From: an uncultured Lachnospiraceae bacterium
GTDB taxonomy: Bacteria > Bacillota > Clostridia > Lachnospirales > Lachnospiraceae
Assembly: GCA_910578335.1 (NCBI GenBank)
Contig: CAJTPU010000002.1
Coordinates: 173,800 to 237,799, forward strand
Direction: 5' to 3'
DNA length: 64,000 bases
Part shown: positions 50,840 to 60,437 of the stretch, piece by piece
How positions within the stretch are numbered: position 1 is the stretch's first letter
Layout of the letters: every line of letters begins with the position of its first letter
Translations under genes and position numbers: made by a program
Notes under the pieces: generated by a model
Seen by the model: the letters and a program-made list of their open reading frames with translations, nothing else
Database searches by the model: none
Told to the model about the DNA's origin: nothing

Positions 50840-52606
50840 TCAGCAAAAATGCTGCATCAAAATCTGTACCTCGCTCTTTCCCATATAGCTGTTGATTCCC
50901 AACTGATAGGTCATGGAAATACAGTAGTCACAGCCGCCCATATACAGCGCCTCATCTGCTCCGCCGCCAAATTTTTCACATAAAAAGGCATGAAATTTCT
51001 CCAGCCCGCCAAAATAGACCACCTCATACTGCCTGCCGTCCTCTGCCACCCGGTAGCGGGCAAAATTCTCCTTCGCTCCCATTTTCCTGCCCGCTTGAAA
51101 ATGAACCTCCCTGCAGGCGAATAACGGCTTGGGATTCGCCGTGCCAAAGGGCTCTAAAAGCTGAAGCTCCTCCGCCAGCTTCCTGTCCGCATAAACAAGC
51201 GGCATGGGGACGTCAATATGTACCTTATTTATAAAGTCTTCTTCCGTCAGACTGCAGCCCTCGTTCAGCCGTTTCCGCAAAAGAGGAACATCCTCTTTGC
51301 GCATGGACAGTCCTGCCGCCATTTTGTGCCCGCCAAATTTGGAAAAAAGCTCCCTGCACTCCGTCATGGCGGCATACATGTCATAGCCCTCCACGGAACG
51401 CCCAGAACCCTTTACGCCCTCTTCCGCATTGGTCAGGACAAAGGCAGGCTTCCCATACTTTTCCCTGAGTCTGCCGGCTACAATTCCGGCAAGGCTTTCA
51501 TGGCAGTCAGGCAAGTAAACCACAAGAACCTTTTCCTGCTCCAGATGGTTTTCTTCTACATACGCCACTGCTTTTTTTAGTCCGTCGAGCGTCATCAGCT
51601 TCCGGCTGTCGTTCATCTCTTTCAGCTCTTCGGCAGCCTGCATCGCACTCCTTCTGTCCTTTGCCGAAAGAAGGGACAATGCGCGCGCAGCCGTATCCAG
51701 CCTGCCCGTTGCATTCAGGCAGGGTCCTAAGACAAACCCCAGATGGTACGCCGAAAGCTTACTGCTTTCTATGCCGTTTACCTCCATCAATGCACGCATC
51801 CCCTCGCAAGGCTTATTCTGCAGGCGCTTTAACCCTTCCTTTACGATAATGCGGTTCTCATCCAAAAGCTCCATCACATCGCAGACGGTTGCCACCGCCG
51901 CAAGCTGCAGGAACTCGTCCAAAAGCGCCTGTTTCACGGCAGGCTCCAGACCGGCGCGCCGAAACAGCAGCGCAGAAAGCTTGTACGCCACGACGGCGCC
52001 GCAGATATTTTTGTACGGATAGGGGCAGTCCTCCCGCTTCGGGTCCACCACAGCCGCTGCCGGCGGCAGAAGCTCCGTGCGCTGCCCGTTTTCTTCGCTG
52101 TAAGGCACCTCGTGATGGTCCGTCACCACCACCGTCATGCCCTTCGATACGGCAAGTGCAATCTGCCCGGCGGCGGCAATGCCGTTGTCGCAGGTAATGA
52201 TGGTACGGATTTGCTCTGCAAAGGCATCCTCGATAAGCTGCTCGCTTAACCCATAGCCGTCCTTTACTCTGTGGGGAATCACCGTGTCCACCTTTGCAGA
52301 GAGCGCCTGCAGCCCCTTCGTCAGAATATGCGCCGCCATAATGCCATCCACATCATAATCGCCAATTACCCGCAGCTTTTCTCCTTTTCGGATTTTGCCC
52401 TCAATAATAACCGCCGCCTCCTCCATATCAACCATAAGCTCCGGCGGATACATGTCAAGGAAGGTGCCGTTTATATACTTTTCTACCTCTTCCTCGGAAA
52501 AAATATCCCTGTTACGGATAATTCTTGCCGTAACAGGGCTGATATGAAATTTTTTGCTCCATGCGGCAAAATCTGCTTTTTTTGCCGCAACAAACCATTT
52601 TTCCAT
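50840..52606 (-). CDS. recJ: Single-stranded-DNA-specific exonuclease RecJ
   Basis: 588 residues from ATG 52606, which overlaps the secDF stop as TGATG. DHH motifs: VIGDYDVDGIMAAHIL, ITCDNGIAA, VVTDHHEVP; then the DHHA1 part with GKPAFVLTNAEEG, GSGRSVEGYDM and KFGGHKMAAGLSM, and a C-terminal OB domain. 5'-3' ssDNA exonuclease in recombination and mismatch repair. A longer frame reads upstream into secDF but its sequence is out-of-frame noise. Confidence 0.92.
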   Translation of the reverse strand: MEKWFVAAKKADFAAWSKKFHISPVTARIIRNRDIFSEEEVEKYINGTFLDMYPPELMVDMEEAAVIIEGKIRKGEKLRVIGDYDVDGIMAAHILTKGLQALSAKVDTVIPHRVKDGYGLSEQLIEDAFAEQIRTIITCDNGIAAAGQIALAVSKGMTVVVTDHHEVPYSEENGQRTELLPPAAAVVDPKREDCPYPYKNICGAVVAYKLSALLFRRAGLEPAVKQALLDEFLQLAAVATVCDVMELLDENRIIVKEGLKRLQNKPCEGMRALMEVNGIESSKLSAYHLGFVLGPCLNATGRLDTAARALSLLSAKDRRSAMQAAEELKEMNDSRKLMTLDGLKKAVAYVEENHLEQEKVLVVYLPDCHESLAGIVAGRLREKYGKPAFVLTNAEEGVKGSGRSVEGYDMYAAMTECRELFSKFGGHKMAAGLSMRKEDVPLLRKRLNEGCSLTEEDFINKVHIDVPMPLVYADRKLAEELQLLEPFGTANPKPLFACREVHFQAGRKMGAKENFARYRVAEDGRQYEVVYFGGLEKFHAFLCEKFGGGADEALYMGGCDYCISMTYQLGINSYMGKSEVQILMQHFC

Positions 52607-54873
52607 CACTCTTTCGTACTTTCCTTCTTCGGGAATTTTTTCCGCAGTATATAGTACAGATTTCCTGCTATAAAAATGGAAGAATAGGTACCGCACACAA
52701 TACCCACCATCAAGGGCAGGGCAAACTCTCTGATTGCCGTAACACCAAGCAAATACAGCGCCGCCACCATCACAAAGGTGGTAAGCGAAGTAAAGATGCT
52801 GCGGGACATGGTCTGGGTAACGCTTGCATTCATGATTTCTTTCAAATCGCTCTTGCTGCCCATCACTGTCTGATTCTCTCTCACCCTGTCGAAAATCACT
52901 ATCGTGGCATTGATGGAATACCCTACAATCGTCAGCATACATGCGATAAAGGTACTGCCAACGGACACCTTTGCCACAGCGTAAAATGCCAGCACCACCA
53001 GCACGTCATGCATAAGTGCCAGAACGCCTCCCGCGCCAAAGCGGATATCCTTAAAGCGGATTCTGATATAGATGAGCATACATACAATGGCAACACAGAC
53101 TGCCAAAATGGTATCCCGCTTCATCTCGTCAGAAATGGTCGAGCTGATGGTCTCCATTACAATCTTATCCTGCGTCACGCCAAATTCCGAAAGCAGCAGC
53201 TCCTCCACCTGCTCCCTCTGTTCCTTTTGCAATGCGTTGCTCTTGAAAACCACCTCGTTTGTGCCCTGTACCGGCTGCGGCTGCACCGCACTGCCTGCAA
53301 TACTCTCCAGCTTTGGAATCACCTGCTCCTCTATCTCTTTCAGGCTCATCTCCTTCTCAAAGGTCACTGTGGTAGAAGTACCGCCCACAAAATCAAGGCT
53401 GTAATTTAAAGCAGCACCCGTACTCTGTTTATTGACAAACAGCATCACAAAGCCGCCAGCAATCAGCACCAGGGAAACGGCAAAGAAAATTCCCTTTTTC
53501 CCCACAACGTCGATTGCCTTTTGCTGCTTTGCCTTGCCATACCACTTTTCTTCTCTCAGCCCAAGGGTATAAAACGCCCTCAGCAGCCACCTCGTCACAA
53601 AAAGCGCCGTAAACATGGAAAGCGCAATACCCAGCACTAACGTCTGCGCAAATCCGCGTATGGAGCCTGAACCCAATACCCACAAAACAGCAGCCGCAAT
53701 CAGGGTCGTCACATTGCCGTCGATAATTGCAGAAAATGCCTTATCGAAACCAATTTTTACAGCCGCCTTCACAGTCTTGCCATCCGCCAGCTCTTCACGG
53801 ATACGGGCAAAAATAATCACATTGGCGTCCACCGCCATACCGATGGAAAGAATCATACCGGCAATGCCCGGCAGCGTCAGTGTCAAATCAAATCCGTTTA
53901 ACAAAAGCACCATAAGCGCGGTATACAGAAGCAGCGCCAGCGCCGCAGCAGCCCCCATAAAAAAGTAGACTGCAATCATAAACACCGCCACGACCAAAAG
54001 CCCGATAGCACCCGCCTTTAAACTGGTGGAAATTGCCTCCGAGCCAAGCTGCGCGCCCACCACCTTGGAATGCAGCTCATTCAGCTCAAGCTTCAGCCCG
54101 CCGATGCGAATCTGGGAAGCAAGCCTGCCCGCGCTTTCATAAGTGAAATTGCCGGTAATCTGCGCCGTACCCTCCGTCAACGGTCTGGCAACACCCGGAA
54201 CACTCAAAAATACACCATCATAGTAAATGGCAAGCGTTTCTCCGCTTGACGCCGCCCTTGTGGTTGCGTCGGCAAATTTCTGCCTGCCCTCTGCCGTCAT
54301 GGACAGATTGACGCAGAACACGCTGTTCTGCATATCGTCCCTCGTGCTTCCGGGCTGCGCATCCGCCACATCCGTGCCGTAAAGTGCAATCGAGCCGTCC
54401 GCCTCCAATTCCTCTATCGTCTTGTTCAGCACATAGCTGACCTGATAATTACCGTCTGCATCCGTCTCGTACTTCTGGGAGTAATTGGGCGTGCCGTCGC
54501 TGCCCCTCTCATAAATAAAATAGAGTGTACCGGGTCTGCCCAGCTCCTCCAAAATCTTGTTGGCGTCAGATACCCCGGGAATTTCAATGTTGATTCTGTC
54601 GGTTCCCTCCTGATAAACCAGCGCCTCCGTGCTGTAAGTAAACACACGCTGCTGCAGCTTGTCTATCGTATCCTTCATATCCGCCGCATCCGGCGTTTCT
54701 TCTCCCACCACCTGATAGGTGATACTGACGCCGCCCGCAAGGTCCAGTCCCAGCGTGATATCGGAGGCGGAAGCGGTGCCTTCTCCGTCAACGCCTTTGA
54801 TATCCACATAGGTAATGCCCGCAAGCGCCAGAAAAAACACCAGCAGGATAATTATCGCTTTGTTCTTATTCAT
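52606..54873 (-). CDS. secDF: Fused protein-export membrane protein SecDF
   Basis: 755 residues from ATG 54873. SecD half: first helix NKAIIILLVFFLALAGITYV, P1 domain with LGLDLAGGVSITYQV, then GMAVDANVIIFARIREEL; SecF half: VDFVGGTSTTVTF-like start, CMLTIVGYSINATIVIFDRV. Twelve membrane helices in all. It uses the proton gradient to pull proteins out through SecYEG. The start overlaps the scfB end by 8 nt, tying it to the SCIFF operon. Confidence 0.95.
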   Translation of the reverse strand: MNKNKAIIILLVFFLALAGITYVDIKGVDGEGTASASDITLGLDLAGGVSITYQVVGEETPDAADMKDTIDKLQQRVFTYSTEALVYQEGTDRINIEIPGVSDANKILEELGRPGTLYFIYERGSDGTPNYSQKYETDADGNYQVSYVLNKTIEELEADGSIALYGTDVADAQPGSTRDDMQNSVFCVNLSMTAEGRQKFADATTRAASSGETLAIYYDGVFLSVPGVARPLTEGTAQITGNFTYESAGRLASQIRIGGLKLELNELHSKVVGAQLGSEAISTSLKAGAIGLLVVAVFMIAVYFFMGAAAALALLLYTALMVLLLNGFDLTLTLPGIAGMILSIGMAVDANVIIFARIREELADGKTVKAAVKIGFDKAFSAIIDGNVTTLIAAAVLWVLGSGSIRGFAQTLVLGIALSMFTALFVTRWLLRAFYTLGLREEKWYGKAKQQKAIDVVGKKGIFFAVSLVLIAGGFVMLFVNKQSTGAALNYSLDFVGGTSTTVTFEKEMSLKEIEEQVIPKLESIAGSAVQPQPVQGTNEVVFKSNALQKEQREQVEELLLSEFGVTQDKIVMETISSTISDEMKRDTILAVCVAIVCMLIYIRIRFKDIRFGAGGVLALMHDVLVVLAFYAVAKVSVGSTFIACMLTIVGYSINATIVIFDRVRENQTVMGSKSDLKEIMNASVTQTMSRSIFTSLTTFVMVAALYLLGVTAIREFALPLMVGIVCGTYSSIFIAGNLYYILRKKFPKKESTKE

Positions 54874-56266
54874 CTTCTTCCTCACTTTCTGCCAAAGCCG
54901 CCTTTATCATAACAGCGCACTCTATACGCTTTCTCTGCAATTCACAGCCGATATCATACGCGTCGTTTATATTGCCGTGAAAATGGTAGGAGTTGGCTGC
55001 GCAGCCGCCGCTGCAGTAAAACTTTGCAAAGCATTTTTTACATTTTTCCTTCGCATAAACGTTGCAGCACTTGAACTCGTCCCGAAGCGCCGTATTGACA
55101 ATGCCGTCATACACATTGCCCATCAGGAATTTTTCCTGCCCTACAAATTGATGGCAGGGATACAAATCTCCCCAGGGCGTCACCGCCAGATATTCCGTTC
55201 CCGAGCCGCAGCCGGAAAGCCTTTTTGCCACACAGGGACCGCCCTCCAAATCTATCATAAAGTGGAAAAATTGGAAGCCCCTCCCCTCTTTCCTTCTTTT
55301 GATGAGCTCTGCCGCCAGCTTGTCATATTCTTCCTTTAACGCCGGTATATCCTCTTCCTTTATGGCATACCAGTCCTCCGGTCCCGCCACCACAGGCTCC
55401 ACGGAAATCTGCTCAAAACCCAAATCTGCCAGATGCAGTACATCCTTTGAAAAGTCCAAATTGCCGTGGGTATAGGTGCCCCTTACATAATAGTTGGTCT
55501 GATTCCTGCTCTCCGCCACCTTGATAAACTTCGGCACAATGCAGTCATAGCTTCCCTGTCCGCCGCGGAAGGGACGCATCTTATCATTCACTTCTTTTCT
55601 GCCGTCTATGCTAAGTACAATATTTGCCATTTCTTTATTGGCAAATTCCAGTATTTCATCATTTAACAGAACGCCGTTCGTCGTCAGGGTGAATCGGAAT
55701 CTTTTATGGTTTGGCTCCTCCAAGCTCCTGCCGTAAGCTACCAGCTCCTTCACCACCTGCCAGTTCATAGTAGGCTCTCCTCCGAAAAAATCCACCTCCA
55801 GATTGATGCGGTTCCCGGAATTTGCCACCAGAAAGTCCAGCGCCTTTTTGCCAACCTCGAGGCTCATAAGCGCTCTTCTTCCATGATATTCTCCCTCGCC
55901 TGCAAAACAGTATTCACAGGCAAGATTACAATCGTGCGCAATGTGCAGACAAAGTGCTTTTACCACCGTCTCCCTGTTTTTAAAATCAAAAATATAGTCC
56001 TCATATGTATCCGGCGCAAAAAGCTGCCCTTGTCCTGCAAGCGCCAGCACCTCTTCTACCGCCTCTGCTATTTCGTCCTCCGGATACGGCAGATTGGCAC
56101 AGTTTACCACCGCGGCTTTTATCAAGTCTGCATCTCCGATTCCTTCCTCCACCAGAGGCTCCACCAGTGAAATCATATCGTATACAATATCATCCACCAC
56201 GTGAACGGAGCCGCTGTTTATATCCATAACAATGTTAAAGCCATTGCTTTTATACTGGTGTATCAT
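54866..56266 (-). CDS. scfB: Radical-SAM maturase of the SCIFF peptide
   Basis: 466 residues. An N-terminal peptide-recognition region, the radical-SAM motif in HDCNLACEYCFAGEG (CxxxCxxC), NLEVDFFGGEPTMNW, and a SPASM domain with CCNVYAKEKCKKCFAKFYCS and further Cys binding auxiliary clusters. SCIFF maturases form a Cys-to-Thr thioether in the ScfA precursor, whose gene lies 72 nt upstream. The pair is nearly universal in Clostridia and next to secDF; the biological role of SCIFF is unknown. Confidence 0.94.
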   Translation of the reverse strand: MIHQYKSNGFNIVMDINSGSVHVVDDIVYDMISLVEPLVEEGIGDADLIKAAVVNCANLPYPEDEIAEAVEEVLALAGQGQLFAPDTYEDYIFDFKNRETVVKALCLHIAHDCNLACEYCFAGEGEYHGRRALMSLEVGKKALDFLVANSGNRINLEVDFFGGEPTMNWQVVKELVAYGRSLEEPNHKRFRFTLTTNGVLLNDEILEFANKEMANIVLSIDGRKEVNDKMRPFRGGQGSYDCIVPKFIKVAESRNQTNYYVRGTYTHGNLDFSKDVLHLADLGFEQISVEPVVAGPEDWYAIKEEDIPALKEEYDKLAAELIKRRKEGRGFQFFHFMIDLEGGPCVAKRLSGCGSGTEYLAVTPWGDLYPCHQFVGQEKFLMGNVYDGIVNTALRDEFKCCNVYAKEKCKKCFAKFYCSGGCAANSYHFHGNINDAYDIGCELQRKRIECAVMIKAALAESEEEDE

Positions 56267-56288
56267 ATACTGCCTCCATACATAAATG

Positions 56289-56312
56289 AAGCAGCGACGC
56301 CAATCGCTGCTT
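56289..56312 (-). other. Hairpin between scfA and scfB
   Basis: 9-bp perfect stem AAGCAGCGA/TCGCTGCTT with a 6-nt loop. On the minus strand there is no U-run after it, so it may be an attenuator or stabiliser that lets scfA be made in excess over scfB. Confidence 0.55.
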
Positions 56313-56338
56313 TTTGTCTACTACATTCTGTAAAATAT

Positions 56339-56482
56339 TTACTTCAGCTTTTCACAAGTTTGGTTTCCCACCGTACAGGAGGTTTTACATGCAGACTGGC
56401 AGGAGGTCTGGCACTCGCCGCAGCCGCCCTTCTTCATGGATTCCTTTAAGTCTCTGGTGCTTAATGTTTTGATATGCTTCAT
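56339..56482 (-). CDS. scfA: SCIFF ribosomal peptide precursor
   Basis: 47 residues from ATG 56482: MKHIKTLSTRDLKESMKKGG followed by a core with six Cys (GC, EC, SC, AC, SC, TC) ending NQTCEKLK. This is the six-Cys-in-forty-five pattern that gives the family its name. ScfB crosslinks a Cys to a Thr in the core. The start is supported by AAAGGA 12 nt upstream; ATG 56494 would have no space for a ribosome site. It is part of a run TIGR04086-scfA-scfB-secDF-recJ. Confidence 0.95.
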   Translation of the reverse strand: MKHIKTLSTRDLKESMKKGGCGECQTSCQSACKTSCTVGNQTCEKLK

Positions 56483-56604
56483 ATGAATCGTCATTCCTTT
56501 CTTACAGCCTTTGTAAAGTGCTTTTCTTTTCACGCTTATTTGTGTAGTATAACATATATTTCCTGTTTGTAAAAGAGTTTTTTGCAAAAAAATCAAAATC
56601 CGCC

Positions 56605-56997
56605 TTAGCTTAGCATCCCGCCCAGCATCCCGCTGCCGGCACACATAATCAGCACGGTAAAGAAATTGGTCGCCACATCCTTAAAGGAATGGTTTACCGC
56701 AAGGGACAATATCACCAGCACTACAAAATAAAGACTGCCAACCAAAAGTCCCCAGAGATACTTTCTTGCTTTCAGTTTTTTTCCGGCAAGAAATCCGGCA
56801 AAAAATGTTGCGCCTATGTAGATGCCGATAATCACAACCGATACCAGCTTCTCCGACAGGCCAAACCGATAAACCAAAAGCGCCAGCAGCATAAGAAGCC
56901 CGCCTGTCAGTATGTAGGAAATCAAAAGGCATTTCAGCAAAAACAATACCGGCACTCCGCCAGCCATCTCTTTCTTTGCATTTTTTTCTCTCTCCAT
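56605..56997 (-). CDS. TIGR04086-family membrane protein
   Basis: 130 residues, four membrane helices (VLFLLKCLLISYILTGGLLM, VVIIGIYIGATFFAGFLAG, LLVGSLYFVVLVILSLAV, FFTVLIMCAGSGMLGGML), basic N-terminus. This family recurs beside SCIFF genes in Clostridia and has no assigned function. It is the first gene of the SCIFF-secDF run, 123 nt before scfA. Confidence 0.85.
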   Translation of the reverse strand: MEREKNAKKEMAGGVPVLFLLKCLLISYILTGGLLMLLALLVYRFGLSEKLVSVVIIGIYIGATFFAGFLAGKKLKARKYLWGLLVGSLYFVVLVILSLAVNHSFKDVATNFFTVLIMCAGSGMLGGMLS

Positions 56998-57059
56998 ATT
57001 CCCTCCTTTGAAGCAATTCTAAACTTCCTGTGAAATTATATGTTTGGACGGCTCATAAC

Positions 57060-57089
57060 TTGACAATATACGGATATATATTGTATCAT
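57060..57089 (+). promoter_or_regulatory. Promoter of the CorC/HlyC-type gene
   Basis: TTGACA (57060-57065), 18 nt, TATCAT (57084-57089), about 45 nt upstream of the start codon. The opposite strand holds a TATAAT for the SCIFF run but no well-placed -35. Confidence 0.65.
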
Positions 57090-57135
57090 TTCATTCATTA
57101 GAAACAAAATTTTAAAACACAAAGGAGTGGTTTTT

Positions 57136-58470
57136 TTGGATACCTCTGGTGTCATACAACTGATAGTTCTTTTTACGCTGGTTCTTTTGTCGGCTTTCTT
57201 TTCTTCCGCAGAAACCGCACTGACCACAGTCAACCGTGTCAAAATGCGCACGCTGGAAGAAGAAGGAAACAGGCGCGCGGCGATTGTCAACAAAATACTG
57301 GACCGCTACAGCAAAATGCTGAACGCCATCCTGATTGGCAACAATGTTGTCAACTTAAGCGCTTCCTCCCTCACCACCACATTGGTTATCAAACTGGGCT
57401 TTGGCGCATACATAGGCATTTTTACCGGCGTGCTCACCTTCGTAATCCTGCTTGTGGGAGAAATTGTCCCGAAGACATGGGCAAGCCTGAATTCGGAAAA
57501 AATTGCCCTTGCCTATTCCCGCACCATATACTATATGATGAAGCTGATGACACCCGTCATCTTCATCGTGGACGCCATTGCAAACGGTATTTTGCGCCTG
57601 CTGCATATTGATTCCTCCAAAAAAGAAACGATTACGGAAAATGAATTAAAAACGTATGTGGATGTGAGTCATGAGGACGGGGAAATCGAAACGGAAGAAC
57701 GCGAGCTTATCTACAACGTATTTGAATTTTCCGATACCTGCGCCAAGGATATCATGATTCCCCGCGTAAATATGGTAACTATCGGCTCCGACGGCACCTA
57801 CGAAGAGCTGCTTTCCATTTTTAAAGAGTCCATGTACACCCGCATCCCTGTCTATCAGGAAGACAAAGACAGTATGCTTGGCTTCATCAACATAAAGGAC
57901 TTCTTTCTTGCAGACGACCGTTCCGCATTGGACGGCAGTACCTTTCAGCTTGCACCGCTTATCCGCGATGCTTATTACACTTATGAATATAAGAAGACGG
58001 CTGATTTGCTGCTGGAAATGCGTGAAAAGTCCATGAATGTTGCCTTTGTACTCAACGAATACGGCTCAACCGTAGGAATGATAACATTGGAAGATTTGTT
58101 GGAGGAGCTTGTCGGTGAAATCAGGGATGAGTACGACGAGGACGAAAAAGAGCTGATACAAAAAATAGAAGAAAATGTCTATCTGATAGAAGGCAGCATG
58201 AATTTGTCCGATATCAACGATGCCATCGGCACCGCCTTAAATTCCGACGACTACGATTCCATCGGCGGCATTATCATCGGGCAGCTTGACCGCCTGCCGG
58301 AAGATGAAGAAGCCGTCACCTTAGAGGACGGTACCGTGCTGCAAGTCAAGGGCATCGACCAAAACCGGATTTCCCACGTGCTGCTGACCCTTCCCCAGAA
58401 GGAAGAGGCGCTCCAAAAAGAAGAGACGGACAAGGAAACCGACAGAGAACAAATAGAAGCCGCTGTATAA
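57136..58470 (+). CDS. CNNM/CorC-HlyC-type transporter-associated membrane protein
   Basis: 444 residues from TTG 57136, chosen because AGGAG lies 8 nt upstream (GTG 57127 abuts it). An N-terminal CNNM (DUF21) membrane domain with SAFFSSAETALTTVNRVKMR, two CBS domains (IMIPRVNMVTI, RIPVYQEDKDSMLGFINIKD, VLNEYGSTVGMITLEDLLEE) and a C-terminal CorC_HlyC domain. Members move or sense Mg2+/divalent cations; the old label is haemolysin C-like. Its stop sits in a terminator loop. Confidence 0.9.
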   Translation: MDTSGVIQLIVLFTLVLLSAFFSSAETALTTVNRVKMRTLEEEGNRRAAIVNKILDRYSKMLNAILIGNNVVNLSASSLTTTLVIKLGFGAYIGIFTGVLTFVILLVGEIVPKTWASLNSEKIALAYSRTIYYMMKLMTPVIFIVDAIANGILRLLHIDSSKKETITENELKTYVDVSHEDGEIETEERELIYNVFEFSDTCAKDIMIPRVNMVTIGSDGTYEELLSIFKESMYTRIPVYQEDKDSMLGFINIKDFFLADDRSALDGSTFQLAPLIRDAYYTYEYKKTADLLLEMREKSMNVAFVLNEYGSTVGMITLEDLLEELVGEIRDEYDEDEKELIQKIEENVYLIEGSMNLSDINDAIGTALNSDDYDSIGGIIIGQLDRLPEDEEAVTLEDGTVLQVKGIDQNRISHVLLTLPQKEEALQKEETDKETDREQIEAAV

Positions 58471-58485
58471 GCGGCTTCCTTTTTT
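58456..58485 (+). terminator. Terminator overlapping the stop of the CorC-type gene
   Basis: 9-bp stem GAAGCCGCT/AGCGGCTTC with a 5-nt loop, followed by CCTTTTTT. The TAA stop (58468-58470) lies across the loop and second arm. Confidence 0.9.
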
Positions 58486-58534
58486 GTCCTGCTCTACGGC
58501 AGGCTTTTTTACTTTATGTAGGTAAACTTGCCCT

Positions 58535-60304
58535 TTATGGCAGAAAATATTTTTCCCTGTACGCGAGCACCTTGCCCTTAAAGGCAATGTTCTCTTCATC
58601 CTTTAAGCTGTCCAGATACCCATGCGTCTCAAAGCTTCCCTCGCTCACCTGCAGCAGACACACTGCAATATTGGAGCAATGGTCCGCCACTCTCTCATAA
58701 TTGGTGGTAATATCCGTCAGCACAAAGCCAAGCTCTATGGTACATTTCCCCTTGCGGAGGCGCTTGATATGGCGCTTTTTGATTTCGTTGTTGAGCTGGT
58801 CGATAACCTCCTCAAGCGGCTCTACAAGCTGCGCCCGCTCCAGATTCTCTGTCTCGAAAGCGCTGACGGCAAGCTCCAGTATCTCGCTGACCGCTCTGGA
58901 AAACACCTCTATCTCCTCCGTCGCCTTGTCAGAAAACGACAGCTTTTTATCCGCCATCTCGTCCGCCGCCTGCTTGATATTCAGCGCATGGTCCGAAATC
59001 CGCTCAAAATCCCCGATACAATGCAGCAGCACCGACAGTATCCTGCTGTCACGCTCAGACAAATCCTTGCTGCTCAGCCTGACAAGATAAGTACCCAGTT
59101 CATCCTCAAACCGGTCAACCTGATTCTCTATCTCTTCTACCTTAGCCGCTGTTTCCTTGTCATACTGTTTTATCATTCCCATTGCCATATCAATGGATTT
59201 CTGGGCATACCGCGCCATGGTAACTGCCACATGCCTGCTCCGCTCAATGGCAAGCCCCGGCGTATCCAGAAAACGCACATCCAGAGTACGCAGCTCCGTT
59301 TCCTCCGGCGAAAGCTGCTCTGTGTTTGTTCTGTCCGGAACCGTAAGATGGACGAGCTTTACCAACAGCTTTGAAAAGGGAAGCAGCACAATACATGCCG
59401 CAATATTGAATGCCGAATGTACCACTGCAACGCCCAGCGCAGAAATCGGCTTATCCATAAACGCAAAGTGAAGGAACGAATCTGCCGTATAAAATACCGC
59501 CATAAAAAGGGAAGTTTTCAATATGTTGTAATACAGATGCAGCATCGCAGCACGTTTCGCTTCCCTGCTCGCTCCCACGCTGGAAATAATGGCGGTAATG
59601 CAGGAGCCGATATTCTGCCCCATGATGACGGGTATTGCCGTGGCTCCGCTGACGGAACCGGTTTTGCACAACGCCTGCAGGATACCAATCGATGCAGAGG
59701 AACTTTGAATGACCGCCGTCAATATCAGACCAACCAGCATTCCTAAGATGGGATTGGAAAACATGGTGAGCACCCTGCCAAATTCCGGGATTTTCGCCAG
59801 CGGGCTTACCGCCCCGCTCATGGTATCCATACCAATCATCAGAATACCAAAGCCCGCCATAATGGAGCCGACGTCCTTTCTCCTGTCCTTTTTCGAAAAG
59901 GACACCAGCGCAACGCCAACAATGGCAAGTACCGGTGCAAAAGAAGAGGGCTTTAGAAGCTGCACAAAAAAGCTTTCGCTCTCAATACCGGAAAGGCTCA
60001 AAATCCAAGCCGTTATCGTAGTACCGACATTGGCGCCAATAATGACGTTTGCCGCCTGCTCCAGCCGCATAATGCCGGAATTGACAAATCCGACCACCAT
60101 GACCGTCGTGGCGGCTGAGGACTGAATCACTGCCGTCACACCCGCGCCCACCAGTACCGCCTTTATGGGCTTATTGGTGAGTTTTTCCAAAATACTCTCC
60201 AGACGTCCCCCCGAAGCCTTCGACAACCCCTCACCCATCAGGTTGATGCCGTACAGAAACAGGGCAATTCCGCCAATCATCGTCAATATGCTAAAAAAAC
60301 TCAT
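58535..60304 (-). CDS. Na+/phosphate cotransporter family protein with PhoU domain
   Basis: 589 residues from ATG 60304 (GAGGGA 6 nt upstream; ATG 60307 is adjacent). Two Na_Pi_cotrans repeats with the paired QSSAATT and QSSSASIG motifs, GLSKASGGRLESILEKL near the start, then a C-terminal PhoU-like helical domain of about 200 residues (IGDFERISDHALNI, NYERVADHCSNIAV). It would import phosphate with sodium, the PhoU part probably regulating activity. No other phosphate genes are next to it. Confidence 0.92.
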   Translation of the reverse strand: MSFFSILTMIGGIALFLYGINLMGEGLSKASGGRLESILEKLTNKPIKAVLVGAGVTAVIQSSAATTVMVVGFVNSGIMRLEQAANVIIGANVGTTITAWILSLSGIESESFFVQLLKPSSFAPVLAIVGVALVSFSKKDRRKDVGSIMAGFGILMIGMDTMSGAVSPLAKIPEFGRVLTMFSNPILGMLVGLILTAVIQSSSASIGILQALCKTGSVSGATAIPVIMGQNIGSCITAIISSVGASREAKRAAMLHLYYNILKTSLFMAVFYTADSFLHFAFMDKPISALGVAVVHSAFNIAACIVLLPFSKLLVKLVHLTVPDRTNTEQLSPEETELRTLDVRFLDTPGLAIERSRHVAVTMARYAQKSIDMAMGMIKQYDKETAAKVEEIENQVDRFEDELGTYLVRLSSKDLSERDSRILSVLLHCIGDFERISDHALNIKQAADEMADKKLSFSDKATEEIEVFSRAVSEILELAVSAFETENLERAQLVEPLEEVIDQLNNEIKKRHIKRLRKGKCTIELGFVLTDITTNYERVADHCSNIAVCLLQVSEGSFETHGYLDSLKDEENIAFKGKVLAYREKYFLP

Positions 60305-60402
60305 CATCGCTCCCTCGCTTATTTTCAACTAATTATCTCCACATTTGACATTTTACAACAGATGCCCTGCAAATAGCAATGCCATAAATGATTTCTGCGC
60401 AG

Positions 60403-60433
60403 AAAAATACCGTGAAGCCATGCTCCACGGTAC
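60403..60433 (-). terminator. Terminator after the amidase gene
   Basis: TACCGTG/CACGGTA stem with an 11-nt loop; on the minus strand followed by TTTTTC. Confidence 0.75.
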
Positions 60434-60437
60434 TTCT

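Noticed and set aside
52607..52942. N-terminal extension of recJ by 112 codons
   Set aside because: It lies inside secDF and encodes composition typical of a shifted frame; ATG 52606 gives the family's normal start.
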